A DNA stretch of 64,000 nt from Chrysogorgia sp. JL179-B06 (taxonomy: Eukaryota; Cnidaria; Anthozoa; Scleralcyonacea; Chrysogorgiidae): contig JAYKKM010000193.1 in NCBI GenBank assembly GCA_035772405.1, positions 3,936,501-4,000,500 on the forward strand, written 5' to 3'. Under the pieces are notes generated by a model. The model ran no database searches. It saw only the letters and a program-made list of their open reading frames with translations, and was not told where the DNA came from. The translations under genes were made by a program, and so were the position numbers. Numbering within the stretch: position 1 is the stretch's first letter; each line of letters opens with the position of its first letter. Below are positions 1 to 9,510 of the stretch, piece after piece.

Positions 1-1136
1 CAATTTTCTCATCACATATGGCCCGATATAAAAGCTTTCCTTCCAAAGTCAAAGGAGAAACTAGTCCGAGTGGATCATAAATGCTCGCCAACTTTCGAAG
101 TATTCCCCTCTTGGTCACATCCGCTTCCTCTTCTGGAAAGATCACACTCATCTCGTCGCACTCTTTGTTCCAGGCAAGGCCTATCATGCTAGCTTCTGCA
201 CCCTTTGGCCTCCCGAGTTGTTGTTTCGCATATGTTTCCTCTTTACCATCAGTTAGTGAGTCGGATTCTTCTTCGAGCTCTTTCTCGTTCGAATGCCATT
301 TCTGCAAAGAAAAGGTTGCATCTTCGAAAATCTCCACAGCTTGTTGTTTGATGTCTTTGGCTTGTTCCACTGTTGTTCCACCGCTCAACAGGTCGTCTAC
401 GTAAAGGCTTTTACGCAATTCGGCAACTGCTTGTGGTTTACGAGATTGCCAGCTGTTTAGGTGGTGTTCAATTACCCCGCCTAGCAGAAAGGGGGATGAT
501 GTAAGACCAAACATGACTCTGGTGAACCGTAAAATTTCAATCTCGGAGTGTTCGTGTGGTTTCCAATGGAATCGTAGTGCGTCGCGATTTGATTCCTTGA
601 CTCGAACCTGTAGAAATGCTTTCTTCGGATCTCCCTGAAATGCTACCGGGTGTGCTCTTGCTCGTACAAGTACGCTCCACAAGTTGTTATGGAGGGAAGG
701 ACCGGGATTCAAACACTCATTTAAGGACACTGCATCTGCATGGGCTTTGGCACTTGCATCATAGACAATACGAATCTTGGTTGTCTCCGCACTTTCTTTA
801 ACGACAGGTTTATGGGGGATGTAAAATTTCACTCCCTGTGCTTCTTGATTTACCATTTCCACCACACCTTCCGATTTCTGCTCTTCAATTATCTGGGCGT
901 ATTCTTCTTCGATGCCAGATCGCTGTAATTTGTGCCTCGTGGTTTGCAGTCTACGAAGACTCCCTTGTTCGTTGTTGTGCAGTGGAGGGTGATTGCCCCT
1001 GCAGGGTAGTTCGGTCTCGTACCACCCAGCCTCGCTTCGGGACAACTGCTCTTGGAACTCTAAATAGACCTGGCTCTGGTCACGTTGTGGAGAATCGGCC
1101 AGTCCTAACACATCAAGCCTGCACAGCTCTTCATAA
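1..1136 (-). pseudogene. BEL/Pao pol, reverse transcriptase part (runs off left edge)
   Basis: The reverse complement reads as a retrotransposon reverse transcriptase. Visible pieces are the palm motif TSSPFLLGG, the catalytic motif YVDDLLSG (plus-strand 380-403) and, downstream, a stretch reading RKLASIYDPLGLVSPLTL (near 60-105) that is typical of BEL/Pao pol. It follows the protease of the neighbouring gag region in the expected gag-protease-RT order. The joint near 1140-1200 is frame-shifted, so the polyprotein is broken. RNase H, integrase and the 3' LTR would lie left of position 1. The BEL/Pao assignment is sure; whether the wider copy is otherwise intact cannot be seen. Confidence 0.9.
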
Positions 1137-2525
1137 TCAAGATGGCTGGTTTGCGTTAAGAGCATTTGCGTTGTATCCAATTCTTCCGCAGGTGATAAGA
1201 TGAGCCATCCAAGTTTTTGTCAGCTCAGCCACAGGTTGGCAAACAGCTCCTAAAACTACGTGCACTGGAAGATGAGGCTTAGTATCAGTGTCATCCATTT
1301 TCACACCTTTTAGATGAGGGTAACACTTCATCAGCTGATGATACCGAGGATTTTCCACTTCAAGGAGCTTTCCTTTGTTTACTTTAATGAGATTGACATC
1401 CAATTCATAATCTCCTGCTTTGGATGTGATGGTTGCTTGGTGTGTTTCCATTCTTGCAGTAGTTGAGGCCATAAGCATCTCTACTTTCTTGTATTTTATG
1501 TCGGTTGACTTGTTTCCCAACATATCTAACAGCTTTGATGAAGCATAAGAACTGGCAGCGCCAGAATCTATCAAGGCACGACATTCAATCCCATTTACTT
1601 TCACCACTACGATCGGATGAATTACTTTGTCGTCGTCGCATGTAGACATCATATTCTCTCTTTTCGATTTCTCTTCACAGATTGAGGTATGGTGACGTTT
1701 GGAACAATTTTGGCAGGTAATTTTGCTGTTGCATTCTGATGCTCTGTGGTTTGGGCCCGTACAGTTAAAACAGAGTCGTTTCTCTGCTAAAACCTTCTTC
1801 CTTTCGTTCGGTAATGAAATTTGTTGACACTCAATTCCCTTCTGTGTAGATTCTCCACAATAAACGCACCCTCGTCCTTTGATGTCTCGTTGCTTTGTGT
1901 TGTAAGCTCCAGTTCGATCCTGTTTTCGAGGATTCTTCTCTTGCTTCTCTACTGGGTTCCTGCGCGTCCAAGAACGTAATGCATCGCAAAGCTTTACAAA
2001 ATCCCAATCCTGCCAATCATGGTCATTGCGGACCAAATCACCCCGAATCCCTGATAACTTGTCGATCGTCAGCCGTACATTGCCATTCACCTGTTCTAGT
2101 TTCCCCATAGCCTCGAGGGATTGAACATCATACCTCAAGCGTTCATAAAATCGAAGGACTTGTGATGGTTCTGCTCCAGAAATGTTAGGTAATTCAACAA
2201 TATCCTTAATATAAGCCTTCACTATCTCGCTTTCTTTGCCATAACAATCTTCAAGGACACTTTTGGCTCTATTGTACCCTTCTGCTGTGAAAGGTAGCCC
2301 GTCAATACTTTTACGTACATTAGGCTCAATAAACTCCTTGAGGTACGAAAACTTTGTAATTGGTGCCATACCTGTCTTGTCGATTCCTTCTGAAAACTGG
2401 CTCCAAAATCGTCTCCAATCAAAGTAAGTTCCGTTAAACTTAGTGATACTGAGCTTTGGGAGTTTCGCAGTCGCACGTTTCTCTTGACCTTGGCCTTGTT
2501 TTACAAAAATATGCTCGTTTCTTTT
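1137..2525 (-). pseudogene. BEL/Pao gag and aspartic protease
   Basis: One long open frame contains, in order, a DUF1759-type gag region (starts near LPKLSITKFNGTYFDWRRFW, plus 2410-2465), two CCHC-like zinc knuckles (CVYCGES and CFNCTGPNHRASEC, then CQNCSKRHHTSIC, about 1680-1865) and a retropepsin-like DUF1758 domain with ALIDSGAASSYAS (about 1545-1590). This is the standard BEL/Pao order. The gag amino-terminal part is missing: homology stops near 2490-2525, where the Harbinger gene begins, so a rearrangement or insertion joint lies there. The frame ends at 1137 after a shift near 1200, just before the RT. Confidence 0.9.
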
Positions 2526-3262
2526 ACAGAGCTTGGAATATATCATGACTACGAAACCCTTTCGTTGGTCAAGTATACAACGTGATCTTGCATTGGCTAG
2601 GGAAGTTGCAAGCAACCGACCACAAAAGCCAATGGATTGGGATGCTATTGCCCAGCGCTTAAGTTCGTTTTTTGGCACTGAGGACAAGCCGGTGGAACTA
2701 AAATCAAGAGGATGTCGAGAATGAATGGATAGACTCCTGTTGAAATACAAGCAGGAGGATAATCAGTCTTTGAAAAGGTATGAATAATTGTCATCATCAA
2801 TTATTATACCATGTGACAATGTTTTTTTGTGTTGTTTTTTTTACTTTTGGTATTTCATTCCTATTCCACAGATCTGGTACTGAAGAAGAGTACGGTGAGA
2901 TAAAAATGCTCTTAGAAGACATACTCACATTTAATCGGGATATGCAAGAATTAAAGCTGCAAGAAAAAGAGGAAAAGCAGAAGCTGCTTGAGAGTAATAA
3001 AAGAAAAGCATCAGAAATAAGAAAAGCTGCTATGGAAGGAAGAGCAAGTAAGTCATTGATTTTGAAATATATTGTTCATGGTGGAATAGTCCCCAAAGCA
3101 CATTTGCATAGTGCCAATATTCTGAAATTTTAAGATTTTTCATTTGTTGGTGACAGGATGAATTGTGAAAAACATGCTTACCAATAACAATAGTCAAATG
3201 ACAGAAGGAGAGGTATAACTGCTGCTGCAATGTGTTTAAATAATATTTAATCCAATTTTAAT

Positions 3263-3525
3263 CAGGGATGGATCCAGCATGATCTGGTAGAGGGGGTGCT
3301 CTGCCAGCTCTGGTGCCGAGTTGTGTCGGTCATGTGCGCCGCCCGCCCATCAACATAGTCTCTAGTCTTGCTTGACTACTGTATTTGAATTGTAATTGTT
3401 GTTCACAGTTTGTTTATCATCATGTTGTTACTCAAATTACTGTATCTCATTTTGTCTCTAATATTTTTTGCATTATCATGAAAAATAGCACCCCCCCCCC
3501 CCCCCCCCCCCAGTAACCATCCCTG
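3263..3525. mobile_element. hAT-like MITE with poly-C tract
   Basis: The ends are inverted (CAGGGATGG at 3263, CCATCCCTG ending 3525) and flanked by an imperfect 8-bp duplication (attttaat / attttcaa). It contains a run of about 21 C at 3491-3511. It lies in intron 2 of the Harbinger Myb-like gene. The CAGGG start and 8-bp duplication suggest hAT. Confidence 0.65.
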
Positions 3526-3530
3526 ATTTT

Positions 3531-3987
3531 CAAGGGCGGCGGAAGCGGGGGGGGCAGTGGCGCCCCCACGAAACCTAAAGTGTAGGGGCATCGCCCCCAC
3601 GATTGAGCCCAGCCTTATATTCATAATTTACGAGTATACTCGCGTGTCTTAATGGCATGACTATATAGGATGGAAAATTAGGCCCAAAAACTAATGTTCA
3701 GGACTTCAGGATGTATTAAGAGTACATTGATATACATAAAAGGAACATTTTATTAAAAACGATTAAAACATCCCCAATAATCAATAAGAAAAGCTGTGCA
3801 CATATGAAAGCTTGTATAATCTACGTAGATTGTAAAATTTTGTGATTTTTTCTCCTTATATTTCCCTGAAAACTGGCCCCAAAACGCAGGAAATCCTGTT
3901 TCCGTTTTTCTAATACAAAAATTTTCCCGGGCGCCGGATCCCCTACTGCCCTCGCCCCCCTATATTTAAACTGTTCCGCCGCCCTTG
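3531..3987. mobile_element. MITE with CAAGGGCGGCGGAA ends
   Basis: Inverted ends CAAGGGCGGCGGAA and TTCCGCCGCCCTTG enclose an AT-rich core. An internal block near 3870-3960 (aactggccccaaaacgcagg...aaattttcccggg) recurs at 21256-21330, so the two belong to one family. It lies directly against the previous MITE inside the same intron. Confidence 0.65.
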
Positions 3988-4788
3988 CAGTGATTTTAGT
4001 TAATTTGCATACACGGCACCAAACTTTCCCTCACTCTTTGCTCTTTTCACTTCACTCTAAAATACATGGAACATGTTTTGGGCATGCTTCCCTGTGATAT
4101 GAACCTAAATCGTGTACAACCTGGCTTTTGTAGACCAAAGTATTGACTTTTTTTGTATTACCTTAATATGCTAATGACCACAGGGGACTATTCCAACTTA
4201 ATTGTGTTTTGTCCTAACTATGATTTTGATCCCAATTTCATCTCCGGTTTCTTTTAACAATTTCAGAAAACATTGATACTTCAGACTCAGAAAATGAATT
4301 TAATGATGAAAGTGATAATGATAATGATGATCAAGAGCAAGTGAACAAAAAAGACAATGGGACGAAAGGTAAAGGTAAAAGAAAGCGAGTGTCAAAGTGT
4401 ATAGTGGAGATGCTTTCTGAGAAATATCAGCGAAAGGCAGAGCTACAAGAAAAAGAGTTAGATCTTCGAAAGTTGGAACTGGATTTAAATATTCGTAAAC
4501 ATGAGATGGAAGTTAAAGAACGACAGCAGCGAATGGAGGCCGAGTTGGAAGAAAGGAAAACCATCCTACAGCTCCTGCTTAATAAACAGTAAATTTAAGA
4601 ACATTTTGAAAACATAAGATACATGTTCATGTTCTGTTTATTGATGTGTTTTACTTGTTTAACAATGATTTTAAGAACATTGAATAAAACATATGCATGT
4701 TATTATTCTGTTTATTGATACCAGTGTTACTATCTCCTGTTAAATATATTTTTTAATGAATTAATTTACTTGTTTTAAAATGTATAAC

Positions 4789-6081
4789 TTAGTCAATCCT
4801 ATTACTTAAATATACTTCCAGTGATGGAGGCTCTAGATTGAAAAATGAACTAGTTACTGATCCATACAAGCATGTATGGCAATTTATCAAAATTGCTCCT
4901 ACCAAATAGTATTTACCCACTGGTTGCAACAGTAATTTTAAGTTCTTTTTAAAGTCCAAGTAAGCAAAAATCTGTGATAACTTTCCAAACCCCCACTCCA
5001 CGGATACTCTCACATGGCTCATATTTCTGTTAAATGCTTTTTCCCCAGCATTTAAATTGTTGCCTTTGAAGGGTGCCAGAATATTAATGTTCAGGCCATA
5101 AGCAGGGTCACCATAAATTACATTTGGTTCTCCATCTGGTTTTGTGATCCTTCTCCATTAGCCCACTTACACCAAGCATAAATGCATCATGTAGGCTGCC
5201 TTCTATTGGCCCAAACATGTGGGAAATGAGGCCATTGGGTGCTTGTACAGACTAAAAAAAATGTTGGCTTCATTACATATATTAATGTTTGCTGGTCTGT
5301 CAACCAAGATTGGCAACTTACCTGGAATTTTATGCAGTGAGTTCTCTTGTGACCACTGAACAATATTTTTTGGTTTCTAATAGGCCTTGCAATAGGCCTT
5401 ACTGTCCCATCTATAAAACCCCAACACTCTGTCAACGGGGCACCCTTAGAATGAATTTCTGTGGAAAATAATTCAGGATCAAGCCAAACCAAATCTAACG
5501 AGGTCAACAAATGGCTGAATCTTTCATAAATGTCATCAACTACCTGAAAAATAAAAAACCTCAATTATTTAATAAAAACTGCTAATTACAAGATTTGAAG
5601 AACAAACCATATTAAATATTAAGCTTAGCTCAAATTCTGTTCTGCCAAATAGGTGAGTCAAGTCAGTCCATCTATTTGGATACGCCAATCTTCGCAACAT
5701 TATTAAAAGAGCTTCCATTCCATCGACAACTGTGCCCTGACTGCATGTATATCGTTCAGGAATTTGCAGAGAGATTCTAAGTCGTTTAATGTCATTTTTC
5801 TCAAATCTAAAAACAATAGAGCAGCAAAAACATGTTTTTAAGTTTTCAAGTCTTTAATTTTATGTTACACGACTATAATATTTTATAGTAAAGTACCTAA
5901 ACATTCTTTCACAGTCGAATTCAGAAACGTCCTGAAGGTTGATTCGAGTCCCAAGAACCTTTTTGGGGGCAAAACAGTTCTCCAAAAAAATTAGCTCAAC
6001 ATCACTGTCGTCTGAACTGTCATATTCTGAACAAAGCATCATGTAATCCAAAATCTGCTGAAAGTTGCGTCTAAATTTCAA
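4789..6081 (-). pseudogene. PIF/Harbinger DDE transposase
   Basis: Exons on the minus strand, in plus coordinates: about 6062-5898, 5806-5608, 5543-5322 and 5251-4792, with consensus splice sites. The protein carries the DDE_4 nuclease: the first Asp in GFIDGTVRPI, then GHKRTHCIKFQ, SVQAPNGLISHMFGPIEG, the second Asp in YGDPAYGL, the Glu in RVSVEWGFGK, and the tail QPVGKYYLVGAILINCHTC. All three catalytic residues are present. A frameshift near 5140-5165, between the HDAFMLG segment and GEPNVIYGDP, breaks the frame. The start codon is uncertain; an ATG at plus 6193 could be a short first exon. It cuts and rejoins the transposon DNA. Confidence 0.88.
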
Positions 6082-6353
6082 ATTTTATAGAACAAAAACG
6101 ACAAAAGTTTTCAAAAACTGAATAAACAACCGAATTACTTTTATAGTGAACTACATTTGTGTACGTATATGTACCTTCTGGCTCCCGCCATGTTGAGTTT
6201 TCATTTGGCGCCGAAAGTCAAAACTTTAATCTAAATTCGTTTTTAAATTCCGAACCGCTAACGTGTAACGGCTACGTCGACTACCGGTTTGCCGTTTGCC
6301 GTAATAACGAAGAACGTCAATCTAAAACTCTCTATTGACGCCAAATTCGCTGC

Positions 6354-6848
6354 ATGCTATTCCCTCAAATCAATCAACTCCCAGAGCTGATGTACCATCA
6401 CTTCGAAGACAAGGGTATGAGAAAGAGAGCCAAGAAACTAAACAAGTGTAAACAAGCCTTGTGGCTTCGTTGGTCCAAAGAGTACGTGCGTGGACTGCGG
6501 GAGCGACACTCCGCCATGAACAATGGATCGAAGGCCTGCAGTTTGGCTGTGGGAGACTGTCATAATCCGAGGCAACAAAAAGAAACGAAACCTGTGGTAA
6601 TTGGGCATAGTCGACGAGTTGATAACTGGGAAAGATGGAGTCACGAGAGGGGCGAGATTGAGAACTGGAAAGAGTTATATGGAGCGTCCCATCCAGAACC
6701 TATAAACCCTCTAAAGTTGGCTTGTGACAGAGCTGTTAAAATCCTTCAACCTATCCTCAATGCCGAAGCTCAAGTGTGGAGGCCTAAGAGAGATGAAGCA
6801 GTGGCTGCGAAGCTGCGCGTCGAAGAGATCGTCGAAGATGAAAGCTAA
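6354..6848 (+). pseudogene. BEL/Pao pol carboxyl terminus (DUF5641-like)
   Basis: An open frame of 164 codons matches the end of BEL/Pao pol, after the integrase: KCKQALWLRWSKEYVRGLRERH, a VGD segment, INPLKLACDR and a tail RPKRDEAVAAKLRVEEI. The centre is shortened relative to the usual family pattern, so it is probably internally deleted. It points opposite to the BEL copy at 1-2525, so the two pieces are not halves of one element split by the Harbinger. The upstream pol is absent. Confidence 0.8.
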
Positions 6849-6910
6849 TAAACTACAGCACAAGTTGCACAATTCAACATATTTGTTTACTGTGTAATCA
6901 AACAGGGGAG

Positions 6911-7168
6911 TGTATTGGGAATTGTGCGAGCTATATGTTTAATTTATTATGTTTTGTTGCAGATGACCATGCAAGCTAATGTGATGACACGTCATAACGC
7001 GAGAATACGTATAGGGATATAATAACTAGTAAAGAGATAATTAGAAAGGTTCGGGTGCGAGTGTGAGAGAGTAAACATCGTGATTAAAAGTGCTGATTTT
7101 GATAATATACAACGTTACCCTTGTGGGTTTGTTGCGAAGAACCGCGCTATCTAAACGCATTCGCGACA
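6911..7168 (+). repeat. Possible BEL/Pao 3' LTR
   Basis: Directly downstream of the BEL pol end, a purine run (aaacaggggag) that could be the polypurine tract precedes TGTATTGGG, and a candidate end ...CGCGACA follows about 258 bp later. A TATA-like gggatataata lies inside. There is no second LTR copy here to prove the ends. Confidence 0.35.
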
Positions 7169-7300
7169 GATTTTCTAAAGAAACTGTTTAAAACCTGCAG
7201 TTACACCACCGCGTACAAACTCTGAGAACGAAAGTTCGGTGATGTGTTTTGCGGTTGTTCCGCATATTCAAGGGTTGCGGAACCAATTAAAAGAATCTTA

Positions 7301-7450
7301 AGGCCGTTTTCCACTTCAACCGTTGGTACCGAAACGTAGCGTGTTTCTTTGTTTCGTGAGCACTAGAGCAAAACTAATGACTTTGACACAAAAGAAAACG
7401 CTACGTTACGTTACGTTACGTTACGTTACGGTTGAAGTGGAAAACGGCCT
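7301..7450. mobile_element. Harbinger-type MITE with TTA target duplication
   Basis: Terminal inverted repeats beginning AGGCCGTTTTCCACTTCAAC are perfect over 23 bp and flanked on both sides by TTA (7298-7300 and 7451-7453), the 3-bp TWA pattern of PIF/Harbinger. The right half carries a TTACG pentamer array (about 7403-7431). Confidence 0.8.
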
Positions 7451-7505
7451 TTAGGTAGTTTCAACGTAAAATTGCTCAAAAACCTTTCTTGCCTTTCGAT
7501 GACGG

Positions 7506-7584
7506 TAGCCTGCGTGGCGGCGTTAGGGGGAGGGGGAAAGCGGAAAGGCGAAGTGGGGAGGGGGGGGGGGAAGGGAACGCCTGC
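7506..7584 (+). mobile_element. Member of the TAGCCTGCG short MITE family (diverged)
   Basis: Starts TAGCCTGCGTGGC and ends near GGGAACGCCTGC, as in the better copies at 9015 and 63267. The interior is a purine-rich run with ten or more consecutive G. Target duplication is not clear. Confidence 0.5.
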
Positions 7585-7700
7585 ACATGAAAAACTGTCA
7601 AAAACAACCAATCAGCGACTAGCGGGCTTTCCTCAATGATTAAAACATTTCACTTCGGGCTGAATCGTGAAATATGCATGTCTGAAACTCCGTAAAAAGC

Positions 7701-8181
7701 TTGACTGCGTCTGGTGGAAACAAGATTTATTTTGAAAATTTATTCAAGCAATCCTGGCTGACGCTTGTGAATCAATCGGCTTTGCATTGCTACGCAGTGA
7801 AACGTTCTCCGAGCGGGTTTGTAGGTCTTGCGGCAGAAAAAATAAGAAATGCTTTTGAACTTTATAACTTTACGAAATCAGTATTAACACATGAGAAAGG
7901 AGACAGCAATGTTCCACCAACCGATAACATTAATAGCCCTGATAGAATGAAGCGATATCTGACTACTTTAGGAAAACCGTGTTGGTAGATTATTTTCTTT
8001 CGAAAGCTTTAACCGATCTTCAGTTCGTTGCTGGTCGTAGCTTTAAATTAAAACAGGAACCAAAAGGTGCTACGAGGGAGCTGCTGGCAGGAAAAGATGT
8101 TTTGATGGTATTACCAACGGGATTTGGCAAGAGTTTGATGATGGATTTGGTATATTTACCAGACGTTCGTGCGAGCGCGTG
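7701..8181 (+). pseudogene. RecQ-like (SF2) helicase fragment
   Basis: Two overlapping frames; the second (from 7979) contains FKLKQEPKGATRELLAGKDV followed by MVLPTGFGKSL, a Q-motif region plus Walker A as in RecQ-like helicases. The frame stops soon after and no later helicase motifs follow, so this is only the start of the ATPase core. The preceding 95-codon frame (7701-7988) is not recognised. Such scraps often come from mobile elements, which is inference here. Confidence 0.55.
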
Positions 8182-8904
8182 ATTATCAGTCGGCGGGGGA
8201 AGCAGCTATATTATTGTGATTTCTACCTTGTCATTGTCTTCAGGTGTTTCAACAATGCTCTCTGACTCTGGGCCTTCGGAGAATTCCTTCGACGTTTCAT
8301 ATTAAAGAGATTTACGGCTAAACGTATATAAGTGATGGTTTTACGTTTTGCATATGAAATTTCTTGGCCAAATCCCATTCCGGAGTTACGGTGTTCGGTG
8401 GCCATTTTTAAATGTTTATTTCCTGACAGGAAACCCTGAATACTAATGAGTTGTATTTGTATTTTTGTATTTGTATTTAATAACTTTGCTGCTTTAAAAA
8501 AAACTATACATACATGCATCATCAAAGTACTACTATATACTGCTAATACAATAATGTAGTAATTAGTTAAAAACAACTGGTGGTCAAACAGGGCATTGCC
8601 CCAATTGAACATGACTACCAATTTAAAAACCTATTAATAGAGTTTATATATACCTGATATTTACTACTATATATATATATACATATTAATGTACTAATGG
8701 AACACCCTACAAACTACTTATGTGGAAGTTCATAAACATTAAGTTCGCTATAGTAAAATTTCTTATAAAGTCTAGACTTAAAAATACTAAAGCTGTCAAT
8801 TGTTTTGAGATCACTATCTAAAATTATGAGTTATTGAGTTAGCCAATCAGAATTTAGCGTCCTCTGGTGGACGTAGAAATAAAAAAAACATGGGTCTTTC
8901 ATGC

Positions 8905-8944
8905 AGGCGTTCCCCAATCCCTAAAGGCCTGCGTCGCAGGCTAG
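8905..8944 (-). repeat. TAGCCTGCG family fragment
   Basis: The reverse complement reads CTAGCCTGCGACGCAGGC at one end and GGGGAACGCCTGC at the other, matching the ends of the short MITE family but with almost no interior. Confidence 0.45.
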
Positions 8945-9014
8945 ATGACGGTAGTTTATTACCAGAAGCTTATTTGCATCTTGTCAATAGATAACGTCAC
9001 CATCGGTTCTATGA

Positions 9015-9076
9015 TAGCCTGCGTCGCATCCGGCCTTTTGGATCGTGTTTCAAACGGCCGGATGCGACGCAGGCTA
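9015..9076. mobile_element. 62-bp palindromic MITE (TAGCCTGCG family) with 8-bp TSD
   Basis: The arms TAGCCTGCGTCGCATCCGGC and their complement enclose a short loop. The element is flanked by TTCTATGA on both sides (9007-9014 and 9077-9084), a perfect 8-bp target duplication. No coding capacity. Confidence 0.8.
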
Positions 9077-9408
9077 TTCTATGAGGGTATAAATAGGGGT
9101 CCTAACTTTACAACGATCACCCCTGATGAACACACTAGATTGGAGTGTCGAAACGTTGGACAGTAACTTTTAAAGTTACGTTCAAAAAACGTTTAAAAAC
9201 CAGAGTAGCGTCAAACTATGTCTGATTTATCACCTGGTTGCGTTTGGAAATTATTTATTAAGCCTTTCACAAGAATTTCCTGATTGGCTCTTAAATTGTT
9301 CTCTTATTTTTCATTGGTTAAAAGTATAGATTTTAGACAACCAGGTTTTACGTAACAAAATTCTTATGACACATGTATAATAATATTGTTAACTAACTTT
9401 TTCTTTAG

Positions 9409-9510
9409 TATCTTGCTTCAAAGAATTGCAAAATATTATGCATTCTTGGTTCTGGAAAACAAGCCTACAGCCACTTCGATGCATTTAAACATGTTCACAA
9501 TTTCACTGAG
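9409..9510 (+). CDS. CRYM-like: CRYM-like exon with GxGxQA nucleotide-binding motif
   Basis: Acceptor ttctttag at 9401-9408, donor ACTGAG|GTATGG at 9511. It encodes 34 codons, YLASKNCKILCILGSGKQAY through FTE, in phase 0 at both ends. It directly precedes the VRVWSRT exon as in the family. Confidence 0.88.

Larger units (their letters stand above)
2545..4592 (+). pseudogene. Harbinger Myb/SANT-like DNA-binding protein, 3 exons, one nonsense codon
   Basis: Exons at 2545-2777, 2872-3047 and 4267-4592 join in frame: AAAAG|GTATGA to CCACAG|ATCTGG restores KRSGTEEEY, and GCAA|GTAAGT to TTTCAG|AAAACA restores AKNIDTSDSE. Exon 1 encodes a tryptophan-containing Myb/SANT-like domain (FRWSSIQRDLALAREV...W..IA..L), exon 2 an acidic helix, exon 3 an acidic stretch, a basic KGKGKRKR cluster (possible nuclear signal) and a long coiled coil rich in E, K and L. 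The conserved GCRE-R-DRLL segment is interrupted by TGA at 2722-2724, the product expected from a CGA codon after CpG decay. Intron 2 is enlarged by two MITEs. Confidence 0.8.
2530..6200. mobile_element. Two-gene PIF/Harbinger DNA transposon
   Basis: PIF/Harbinger elements of animals carry two genes: a DDE transposase and a Myb/SANT-like DNA-binding partner. Both are present here, convergent: the Myb-like gene on plus (2545-4592) and the transposase on minus (4789-6081). Each retains recognisable introns. I could not find terminal inverted repeats or the 3-bp TWA target duplication by eye. The left end abuts a truncated BEL gag and the right end abuts a BEL carboxyl terminus in the other orientation, so the termini may be lost. 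One nonsense codon and one frameshift show the copy is dead or nearly so. Confidence 0.85.

Noticed and set aside
8223..8621. 132-codon minus-strand ORF as a gene
   Set aside because: No recognised domain, and the frame crosses AT-rich low-complexity sequence; the MATEHRNSGMG end alone is not enough.
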